Assembly (NCBI RefSeq): GCF_024699075.1
Contig: NZ_JAILQF010000201.1
Span: forward strand, 1-8,012
Direction: 5' to 3'
Length of the DNA: 8,012 nucleotides
Source of the DNA: Butyrivibrio sp.
Lineage (GTDB): Bacteria > Bacillota_A > Clostridia > Lachnospirales > Lachnospiraceae
The notes under the pieces are model-generated. The model had not been told where the DNA came from. It saw only the letters and a list, made by a program, of their open reading frames with translations, and searched no databases. Positions 1-3,974 of this stretch are shown in pieces; within the stretch, counting starts at the first letter, position 1, and the number at the start of each line of letters is the position of its first letter. Made by a program: the position numbers and the translations under genes.

Positions 1-90
1 GGATTTTATGAGAGATATGGATGGGAGTTCATCTGTATGGCACAGGGAGATGGTGAACCTGAGCCTACAAGACTTTACATTCATAGATGA
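1..90 (+). CDS. GNAT-family N-acetyltransferase, C-terminal end only
   Basis: The window opens inside a gene. Reading from base 1 gives 29 codons and a TGA at 88-90. The peptide begins GFYERYGWEFICMAQGDG, and the 'FYERYGW' stretch matches the conserved end of GNAT acetyltransferases (the usual G-F-Y-x-x-x-G-F/W motif near the acetyl-CoA site). The rest of the protein, including the acetyl-CoA loop, lies upstream, so the substrate cannot be judged. The next gene's ribosome site starts 1 nt after the stop and its ATG 14 nt after it, which suggests co-transcription and possibly translational coupling. The call rests on one short motif. Confidence 0.65.
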   Translation, partial: GFYERYGWEFICMAQGDGEPEPTRLYIHR

Positions 91-91
91 C

Positions 92-98
92 AAGGAGG
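92..98 (+). promoter_or_regulatory. Ribosome-binding site that fixes the start of the P-loop gene at 105
   Basis: AAGGAGG lies 6 nt before ATG 105. An in-frame ATG at 87 is further upstream, but the Shine-Dalgarno itself would then be inside the coding sequence and that ATG has no site of its own. Start 105 also puts the Walker A loop at residues 7-14, as expected for a kinase-like fold beginning with strand 1. Confidence 0.9.
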
Positions 99-104
99 AT
101 TTGT

Positions 105-875
105 ATGAACTATTTTATAGAAGGACTTCAGGGAAGCGGAAAGAGCACTCTTGTAAGGAGGCTTTCCGAGAAATATCCGGATTATAAAGCAATTTGCGAG
201 GGTGACTACTCGCCTGTGGAGTTGGCGTGGTGCGCTTATGTGGATAAGGAAACCTATAGTGGCATTCTTAAAAGGTACAGTGACATCCGTAGCGAAATAG
301 AGGAAAAGAGCATTAAAGAAGGTGCCCACATGATCATCTGCTACACTAAGATTATTGCAGATATGCCCGGATTCCATAAGGATCTGGAGAAGTATGAAAT
401 CTACAATGGAAATCTTGATTCTGATAATTTTAAAGAGGTTGTCCTAAAAAGACTTTATAATTGGAACGGCAATAAATATATCTTTGAGTGCTCCCTCTTT
501 CAAAACATTGTTGAGGATATGATCCTTTTTCAAAAGAAGAGTGATCAGGAAATTGTTGATTTTTATGCGGAGGTTAAAGAGGCTCTTGCCGGAAAAGATT
601 ATCAGATATTGTACCTTGAGAGCAGTGATATAGCATCGAATATCGACTTTATCAGGAAAGAGAGGTCTGACGACAAGGGCAACGAGATGTGGTTTCCACT
701 GATGATTGGATATTTTAACAATTCTCCCTATGCTAAGGAAAAAGGATTGTCAGGCACCGATGCTTTGCTTGAGCATTTCAGACACAGGCAGGAGCTTGAA
801 CTTAGAATCTGTAAAGAAGTGTTTGGTAAAAATTATACACTGCTTAAAGCGAAAAATTACAGTATTTCTGAATAG
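105..875 (+). CDS. P-loop NTPase, nucleotide-kinase-like, function unknown
   Basis: A 256-residue soluble protein. It starts with a short hydrophobic strand (MNYFIE) running straight into a Walker A loop, GLQGSGKST, at residues 7-15, which binds ATP or GTP phosphates. A strand-like stretch at about residues 126-134 (YIFECSLFQ) sits where many nucleoside/nucleotide kinases carry a catalytic acidic residue. A second strand (YQILYLES, about 166-173) is followed by a basic helix (FIRKERSDD, about 182-190) that could be a lid. These are fold-level resemblances only; I recognise no specific family and no substrate. It follows a GNAT gene by 14 nt and precedes an M50-like membrane protein by 47 nt, probably in one operon. 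Alternatives are a small-molecule kinase or a toxin/antibiotic-modifying phosphotransferase. The P-loop is sure; the function is not. Confidence 0.85.
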   Translation: MNYFIEGLQGSGKSTLVRRLSEKYPDYKAICEGDYSPVELAWCAYVDKETYSGILKRYSDIRSEIEEKSIKEGAHMIICYTKIIADMPGFHKDLEKYEIYNGNLDSDNFKEVVLKRLYNWNGNKYIFECSLFQNIVEDMILFQKKSDQEIVDFYAEVKEALAGKDYQILYLESSDIASNIDFIRKERSDDKGNEMWFPLMIGYFNNSPYAKEKGLSGTDALLEHFRHRQELELRICKEVFGKNYTLLKAKNYSISE

Positions 876-907
876 ATTAACTTTCAGGATAATAGACGAC
901 AGGATTG

Positions 908-914
908 AAGGAGG
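908..914 (+). promoter_or_regulatory. Ribosome-binding site selecting TTG 923 as start
   Basis: AAGGAGG is 8 nt upstream of TTG 923. An in-frame TTG at 905 overlaps this site and has no Shine-Dalgarno ahead of it, so 923 is the better start. Confidence 0.8.
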
Positions 915-922
915 ATCGAAAT

Positions 923-1516
923 TTGAAATACATTTTATATTTTTTGATTGGATATATGGTTTTATATGCGGTTGTTTGGTTGCACGAAGTGGGTCATGCA
1001 GTATGGGATTACAAATATAATTTGAGAAAAGATTGGTGGAGGGTACAGGTTAAGCCATACATATTTTTTTCGACACCAGGTGGGGTAGATGCTGAAGTAT
1101 GGGAAACACTTAAACCAATCCAATGTGTGCTTACCGCTTATGGAGGGCTGATGGCAAATGCATTATTTGCTATGATCTCTGCTGGGATTATTTTGATTAT
1201 TGGCGAGACTAATGAATTCCTCTGTATTGGGTTATGGTTATTTATGACGCTTCATATAGGGGAAATAGTTTCCTATCTGTTTGTGGGATCCATTTTTCTT
1301 GTCAGCGATATGGAACTTGTTAATCAGTATATGCCGAAATTAAGAATTCCCAATTTGCTTTTTGGAGCCATACTTACAGTGGCATACATTTATTTGTTGA
1401 CTCTTGTACCGGAAGGGGTCCGAGTATTTGTTGTTATATGGAATATAGTTACAATCCTTTCGATGTGCGCTGGTCGGATCATCTTTACAGCTATGGCAAA
1501 GAGACGAACTCAATAA
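923..1516 (+). CDS. M50-like (site-2-protease-type) membrane metallopeptidase
   Basis: From TTG 923 this encodes 197 residues. The first membrane segment (about residues 3-20) runs directly into HEVGH at 21-25, the HExxH zinc-binding and catalytic motif. In intramembrane M50 proteases this motif lies at a membrane helix, as here. A small-residue segment AYGGLMANAL (72-81) resembles the conserved 'G-P-x-x-N' loop of the family. VSDMELVN (127-134) offers Asp129 as a candidate third zinc ligand. Further hydrophobic segments fall at about 66-92, 98-126, 144-162 and 167-186, giving roughly five. The protein is short, with no PDZ or CBS domain, like the minimal M50B-type proteins. It follows the P-loop gene by 47 nt with its own ribosome site. 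Substrate unknown. The non-catalytic option is an M50-like protein that only keeps the fold. Confidence 0.78.
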   Translation: MKYILYFLIGYMVLYAVVWLHEVGHAVWDYKYNLRKDWWRVQVKPYIFFSTPGGVDAEVWETLKPIQCVLTAYGGLMANALFAMISAGIILIIGETNEFLCIGLWLFMTLHIGEIVSYLFVGSIFLVSDMELVNQYMPKLRIPNLLFGAILTVAYIYLLTLVPEGVRVFVVIWNIVTILSMCAGRIIFTAMAKRRTQ

Positions 1517-1610
1517 ATGGGAATTTATCCACCTATCAGTATGCTGTGTTAGTCAGTTATTTCGGAAGATAATCTTACAAAAGACAGACAAAGATTTAAT
1601 GAGTAGAAAG

Positions 1611-1634
1611 AAAAATCATAATTTTTTGATTTTT
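1611..1634 (+). terminator. Weak AT-only hairpin, possible terminator of the M50-like gene
   Basis: AAAAATCA (1611-1618) pairs perfectly with TGATTTTT (1627-1634) around an 8-nt loop. The arms carry the A and T runs themselves, so it could work in either direction, but the stem has only one G-C pair. It is the only terminator-like structure between the M50-like gene and the leader ORF. Confidence 0.3.
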
Positions 1635-1636
1635 AA

Positions 1637-1667
1637 TTGATGATTAAGCTTACGAGCTTGATTATAA
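1637..1667 (+). promoter_or_regulatory. Imperfect palindrome overlapping a candidate promoter
   Basis: AAGCT (1646-1650) and AGCTT (1655-1659) flank TACG. The symmetry extends outward to 1640 and 1665 with wobble matches, giving an 11-bp stem or a 26-bp operator-like palindrome. On the DNA it falls between a possible -35 (TTGATG, 1637-1642) and a possible -10 (GATTAT 1660-1665 at 17 bp, or TTATAA 1662-1667 at 19 bp). Initiation near 1672 would leave only a very short leader before the ribosome site at 1677. A palindrome filling a 19-bp spacer is the classic MerR-type arrangement, but the -35 and -10 matches are modest. If transcription starts further upstream it would instead be an RNA hairpin with a UACG loop. 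Confidence 0.35.
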
Positions 1668-1690
1668 AAATTATTTAAGGAGAGTGCTGT

Positions 1691-1756
1691 TTGAGAAAGT
1701 ACCCTAAAGGACTAGGAGCTTCGCTCCGTCGCAACACATTGGAGATTGTGGGCTGA
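1691..1756 (+). CDS. 21-codon leader peptide upstream of the acetyltransferase
   Basis: A TTG at 1691 has AAGGAG (1677-1682) 8 nt ahead and opens a 21-residue ORF beginning MRKYPKGLGASLRR and ending at TGA 1754-1756. The peptide is basic and has no membrane segment. The strong ribosome site, the short length and the position right in front of paired hairpins fit a regulatory leader peptide of the translational-attenuation kind known for inducible resistance genes. The stop codon is 1 nt before the first hairpin arm, so a ribosome terminating there would cover that arm. A small hairpin (GGAGC 1715-1719 / GCTCC 1723-1727, loop TTC) lies inside the ORF. I do not recognise the peptide, and the start codon is inferred. 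Alternatively it is a chance ORF in a structured 5' leader. Confidence 0.55.
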   Translation: MRKYPKGLGASLRRNTLEIVG

Positions 1757-1757
1757 C

Positions 1758-1791
1758 CGGGAGGTTTGCTGACAATTAAACAAACCTCCCG
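1758..1791 (+). promoter_or_regulatory. Attenuator hairpin 1 (holds the anti-ribosome-site segment)
   Basis: CGGGAGGTTTG (1758-1768) pairs perfectly over 11 bp with CAAACCTCCCG (1781-1791) around a 12-nt loop. No T run follows, so it is not a simple terminator. Its 3' arm contains ACCTCC (1784-1789), complementary to GGAGGT at 1823-1828, which is the ribosome site of the gene at 1837. The 5' arm carries the same GGAGGT word at 1760-1765. The two pairings exclude each other. Confidence 0.6.
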
Positions 1792-1823
1792 CTGAAAAGC
1801 AACTTTTGGTCAAAAGTTTTCAG
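1792..1823 (+). promoter_or_regulatory. Attenuator hairpin 2 abutting the ribosome site
   Basis: AACTTTT (1801-1807) pairs with AAAAGTT (1812-1818) around GGTC. CTGAA (1792-1796) then pairs with TTCAG (1819-1823), leaving an AAGC bulge. It begins at the base after hairpin 1 ends, so the two helices could stack. Its 3' end overlaps the first bases of the AGGAGG ribosome site (1822-1827), which could partly mask it. Confidence 0.5.
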
Positions 1824-1836
1824 GAGGTAAAAAACA

Positions 1837-2466
1837 TTGAATAAAAATGACTATACAATTCGTTTAGAAGAAAAGAAAGATCACAGAGCAGTAGAGAACC
1901 TTGTCAGAGAGTCATTCTGGAACGTTTATAAGCCGGGATGTGCCGAGCATTATGTGATTCATGTGCTCAGGGATAATCCGGCATTCATTCCGGAACTTGA
2001 CTTTGTTATGGAACAGGATGGAAGTCTGATCGGACAGAATATGTTCATGAAGACGATCATCGAGGCTGATGACGGCAGGGTGATCGATGTGCTAACGATG
2101 GGACCGATTGGCATCATCCCGGAGCTGAAGAGAAAGGGATATGGGAAGGCTTTGCTAGACTATTCGCTGAAAAAAGCAGCAGAGATGGGTTTCGGTGCGG
2201 TTCTATTTGAAGGAAACATCGGTTTCTATGGCAAGAGCGGTTTTGACTATGCCAGTAAGTTTGGCATTCGCTATCATGATCTGCCGGAGGATGCAGATGC
2301 ATCATTCTTTCTCTGTAAGGAACTGATCCCCGGATATCTTGATGAAATTACCGGGGTATATCAAACTCCGGAGGGGTATTATGTGAGTGATGAGGATGTG
2401 GAAGATTTCGATAAAGGATTTCCTCAAAAGGCGAAGCTGAAACTACCCGGACAGATCTTCAACTAG
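1837..2466 (+). CDS. GNAT N-acetyltransferase (YhbS-like)
   Basis: A 209-residue cytosolic acetyltransferase transferring acetyl from acetyl-CoA to an amine; the substrate is unknown. The acetyl-CoA motif is clear: a strand VLTMGPIGIIPE (85-96) followed by the phosphate-binding loop RKGYGK (99-104) and helix ALLDYSLKKAAEMG. Then comes AVLFEGNIGFYGKSGF (121-136), the typical strand plus F-Y-x-x-x-G-F motif of the COG3153/YhbS group. The C-terminal tail (FDKGFPQKAKLKLPGQIF, 191-208) also looks like clostridial members of that group. The start is TTG 1837, 9 nt after AGGAGG 1822-1827; no closer ATG fits. It lies behind a leader ORF and paired hairpins and is closed by a strong terminator, so it is probably a single-gene, conditionally translated unit. 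That organisation hints at an inducible detoxification or resistance role, which is inference only. Confidence 0.9.
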   Translation: MNKNDYTIRLEEKKDHRAVENLVRESFWNVYKPGCAEHYVIHVLRDNPAFIPELDFVMEQDGSLIGQNMFMKTIIEADDGRVIDVLTMGPIGIIPELKRKGYGKALLDYSLKKAAEMGFGAVLFEGNIGFYGKSGFDYASKFGIRYHDLPEDADASFFLCKELIPGYLDEITGVYQTPEGYYVSDEDVEDFDKGFPQKAKLKLPGQIFN

Positions 2467-2496
2467 ACGAAAAATGAATGCAGTCTATGCTGCCGG

Positions 2497-2524
2497 AAAG
2501 AGATTGGGAAACCAATCTCTTTTT
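2497..2524 (+). terminator. Rho-independent terminator of the acetyltransferase gene
   Basis: AAAGAGATTGG (2497-2507) pairs perfectly with CCAATCTCTTT (2512-2522) around a GAAA tetraloop, followed by the end of a five-T run (2520-2524). It is 30 nt after the stop codon. Confidence 0.92.
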
Positions 2525-2595
2525 GCTAGAACGATAAATCAGAGTATTTCCTTTTCATCATATCAAAATATTTAAAAATTCATAATTAAAAATCC

Positions 2596-2627
2596 AATGG
2601 TATCTTGTATGAGGTACCATTTTCTTT
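2596..2627 (+). terminator. Second terminator-like hairpin
   Basis: AATGGTATC (2596-2604) pairs over 9 bp, with one T-G wobble, to GGTACCATT (2613-2621). TTTTCTTT runs from 2620 to 2627, and an A run (2588-2592) precedes the stem. It could be a back-up terminator for the acetyltransferase, or could act on either strand. Confidence 0.6.
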
Positions 2628-2659
2628 ACTCAGAATATCTCCGAATCACAAACCCCTAC

Positions 2660-2681
2660 TGACTACTTTTTGACTACTTTT
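2660..2681 (+). repeat. Tandem direct repeat of TGACTACTTTT
   Basis: Two perfect, adjacent 11-bp copies (2660-2670 and 2671-2681). A period of 11 is close to one helical turn, so both copies would face the same side of the DNA. The repeat ends 45 bp before the extended -10 of the phosphatase promoter. It could be a protein-binding site or a chance duplication; no function is shown. Confidence 0.7.
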
Positions 2682-2726
2682 GATATCCATGATTTTCCTA
2701 GATATTCCTATTTATTACACAAACTG

Positions 2727-2735
2727 TGATATGAT
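2727..2735 (+). promoter_or_regulatory. Extended -10 promoter for the phosphatase gene
   Basis: TGATATGAT is an extended -10 (TGn plus TATGAT at 2730-2735). No good -35 lies 16-18 bp upstream, as is common for extended -10 promoters. Transcription would begin near 2742, leaving a leader of about 85 nt that contains the hairpin at 2766-2800. Confidence 0.5.
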
Positions 2736-2765
2736 AGTTCTGTCACCGTGATATATGAACACTAT

Positions 2766-2800
2766 TTATATCCCGTAACGGTGCGCATTACAGGGAATAA
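2766..2800 (+). promoter_or_regulatory. Bulged hairpin in the 5' leader of the phosphatase gene
   Basis: TCCCGTAA (2771-2778) pairs with TTAC-a-GGGA (2788-2796) with one bulged A. The stem can extend by four A-T pairs if A2770 is also bulged. The loop is CGGTGCGCA. Part of it (ACGGTG, 2778-2783) is alternatively complementary to CACCGT at 2744-2749, so two folds compete. It ends 11 nt before the ribosome site. Function unknown. Confidence 0.4.
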
Positions 2801-2826
2801 CTCAGAATTATAAGGAGCCAAAATCT

Positions 2827-3282
2827 ATGATAAAAATACTATTTGTCTGCCACGGCAACATCTGTAGATCTCCAATGGGGGAATATTTATTAAGAGATAT
2901 AGCAGCCAGAAAGGGCTGGACTGAAGCTGATCTTCTTATAGAGTCAGCTGCTACAAGCACAGAGGAGATAGGCAATCATGTCTATCCGCCTGTTAAAAAG
3001 CTATTAGAAGAGCATGGCATTAATTGCAGCAAGAAGAGAGCCAGAAGACTCAAACATGATGAATACTGGAATTGGGACTATATCATTGCATTTGATAATG
3101 AGAATGTAAGAGAGATAGCCAGAATATGCGGCCCTGATATAGGACACAAGGTTCACCTTCTAAAGAGCTATATAGGTGATAGTGGTGAGATATCAGATCC
3201 ATGGTATACTCGCGATTTTCAGACCTGCTATGATGAGACGTATGAAGGTTGTGAAGAATTATTGAAGATTTTAACAAGATAA
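2827..3282 (+). CDS. Low-molecular-weight protein tyrosine phosphatase
   Basis: A 151-residue cytosolic enzyme of the usual LMW-PTP length (about 150) that hydrolyses phosphotyrosine. The catalytic P-loop is at the N-terminus: FVCHGNICRSPMGE, with nucleophile Cys8 and phosphate-binding Arg14 in the C-x5-R signature, followed by Ser15. The general-acid loop is SDPWYT (123-128), with Asp124-Pro125 as expected. The C-terminal YDETYEGCEELL matches the family's last helix. All key residues are present, so it should be active. In many bacteria such enzymes pair with a BY-kinase or exopolysaccharide cluster, but no such genes are here. It stands alone, with ribosome site AAGGAG (2812-2817) 9 nt before ATG, its own promoter and a hairpin after the stop. 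An arsenate-reductase (ArsC) role is possible for this fold, but the DPWY loop favours the phosphatase. Confidence 0.95.
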   Translation: MIKILFVCHGNICRSPMGEYLLRDIAARKGWTEADLLIESAATSTEEIGNHVYPPVKKLLEEHGINCSKKRARRLKHDEYWNWDYIIAFDNENVREIARICGPDIGHKVHLLKSYIGDSGEISDPWYTRDFQTCYDETYEGCEELLKILTR

Positions 3283-3301
3283 TATTATATAGATATGATT
3301 A

Positions 3302-3331
3302 GACGAGGGCTGTTCAAGAACAGCCCTCGTC
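3302..3331. terminator. Long GC-rich hairpin between convergent genes
   Basis: GACGAGGGCTGTTC (3302-3315) is the exact reverse complement of 3318-3331, giving a 13-14 bp stem with a 2-4 nt loop. It sits 20 nt after the phosphatase stop and 8 nt after the stop of the opposite-strand membrane protein, so it can serve both. Neither flank has a real T run, so termination may be partial, or the stem may mainly protect 3' ends. Confidence 0.7.
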
Positions 3332-3339
3332 CTCTATCA

Positions 3340-3765
3340 TCAGATGCGCTCTTCAATAAAACAAATTCCCAAATCAATCCATAGGAACATGGGATAATAC
3401 ACAAACAGTAATATGATTTCAAACAATTTGATATTGCCGCCGAACTGGTGTTCAAGAAAACTTGCAAACCATGCCCATACAAATATCCCAGCAAATCCTG
3501 CAATTATCTTCATCACAAAGGGCATCGGGAATCCATCAATCCAAAGGACGAAATTCTCATTGATGAAGCAGAACATAAATATGGTTATGGCTGTATAGAT
3601 CATACCCACCAATATTATGATTACTCCGATAGTTCCGAGAAAAGTAGAAAAGGCTCCAAGACCGCTGAAAGAATCTGAAAAGGTATCACCTGTTTTACAT
3701 AGAATGGCAATCGCCACTGTAATAGAGATTACTAGTTTTAATGCTATCTTCCAATGTCTTTCCAT
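3340..3765 (-). CDS. Small hypothetical membrane protein with four predicted helices
   Basis: A 141-residue integral membrane protein that I do not recognise. Hydrophobic segments fall at about residues 7-23, 42-67, 83-104 and 114-137. There is no cleavable signal peptide. The connecting loops are short; one (68-82, INENFVLWIDGFPMP) is mildly acidic and contains two Trp/Phe clusters. The protein ends just after the last helix in FIEERI. No catalytic or metal-binding motif is visible. The start is set by GGAGG at 3771-3775, 5 nt before the ATG; longer in-frame starts at 3801 (TTG) and 3777 (ATG) lack a site ahead of them. It has its own extended -10 promoter, converges on the phosphatase gene and lies downstream of leuA, from which a terminator separates it. 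The DNA signals make it a real gene; its role is unknown. Confidence 0.75.
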   Translation of the reverse strand: MERHWKIALKLVISITVAIAILCKTGDTFSDSFSGLGAFSTFLGTIGVIIILVGMIYTAITIFMFCFINENFVLWIDGFPMPFVMKIIAGFAGIFVWAWFASFLEHQFGGNIKLFEIILLFVYYPMFLWIDLGICFIEERI

Positions 3766-3768
3766 TAG

Positions 3769-3775
3769 TTCCTCC
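3769..3775 (-). promoter_or_regulatory. Ribosome-binding site fixing the membrane protein start
   Basis: On the minus strand GGAGGAA precedes ATG 3765. It lies inside the coding sequence of any longer version starting at 3777 or 3801, which argues against those starts. Confidence 0.8.
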
Positions 3776-3801
3776 ATTTTTCGAACCCCTAAACGAATCA
3801 A

Positions 3802-3810
3802 ATTATATCA
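3802..3810 (-). promoter_or_regulatory. Extended -10 promoter of the small membrane protein gene
   Basis: The minus strand reads TGATATAAT: a consensus TATAAT with the TGn extension. No clear -35 lies 17 bp upstream. Initiation near 3795 would give a leader of about 30 nt. Confidence 0.55.
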
Positions 3811-3884
3811 TATTCTAGAGTAAAAGAATATAGAAAAAGCCAGAGATTTTACGGTTATAAGGCTCGTATCAAGGAAGTTAAGAA

Positions 3885-3958
3885 GTCAAAAAAAATAAAT
3901 CATAGGCCGATTTTGAAAATACTCTTGATTTTCACTTGAGGCCTATGATTTTTTTTGA
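3885..3958. terminator. Bidirectional terminator after leuA
   Basis: AAATCATAGGCC (3897-3908) pairs over 12 bp with GGCCTATGATTT (3940-3951). The 31-nt loop contains a second 7-bp stem (TGAAAAT 3914-3920 / ATTTTCA 3928-3934). A runs on the left (3888-3895) and eight Ts on the right supply a T tract on both strands. It starts 24 nt beyond the leuA stop and should end leuA transcription on the minus strand. Confidence 0.88.
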
Positions 3959-3974
3959 AATCTTGGGCTAAGCT

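Larger units (their letters stand above)
1517..1836 (+). other. 320-bp gap with leader ORF and attenuator-like structures
   Basis: There is no full-size gene here. The first ~95 bases (1517-1610) hold nothing I can name. After that come a weak AT-only hairpin (1611-1634), an imperfect palindrome over a possible promoter (1637-1667), a 21-codon ORF with its own ribosome site (1691-1756), and two contiguous hairpins (1758-1823) leading into the ribosome site of the gene at 1837. Each is listed separately. Confidence 0.8.
2467..2826 (+). other. 360-bp gap with terminators, tandem repeat and promoter
   Basis: There is no gene of credible length. It holds the terminator of the acetyltransferase (2497-2524), a second terminator-like hairpin (2596-2627), a tandem 11-bp repeat (2660-2681), an extended -10 promoter (2727-2735), and a bulged leader hairpin (2766-2800) upstream of the phosphatase gene. 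The segment 2528-2590 is AT-rich and I see nothing in it. Confidence 0.8.

Noticed and set aside
87..104. Upstream in-frame ATG for the P-loop protein
   Set aside because: The ribosome site AAGGAGG lies inside this extension and none precedes it; 105 is the natural start.
81..377. Minus-strand ORF of 98 codons opposite the P-loop gene
   Set aside because: It lies antisense to a well-supported gene, has no ribosome site, and its translation shows no motif.
706..1020. Plus-strand ORF bridging the P-loop and M50-like genes
   Set aside because: It is out of frame with both and overlaps them; both have better starts and motifs.
1599..1640. 13-codon ORF (MSRKKNHNFLIFN) as a further leader peptide
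   Set aside because: No ribosome site precedes its ATG, and it sits in the AT-only hairpin.
2646..2690. Minus-strand 14-codon ORF over the tandem repeat, resembling the tail of an integrase
   Set aside because: Too short, no ribosome site, and no neighbouring recombinase or attachment site to support a mobile-element remnant.
3413..3823. Plus-strand ORFs opposite the small membrane protein
   Set aside because: Antisense shadows rich in Lys/Pro/Asn; the minus-strand gene has a ribosome site, a promoter and coherent membrane helices.
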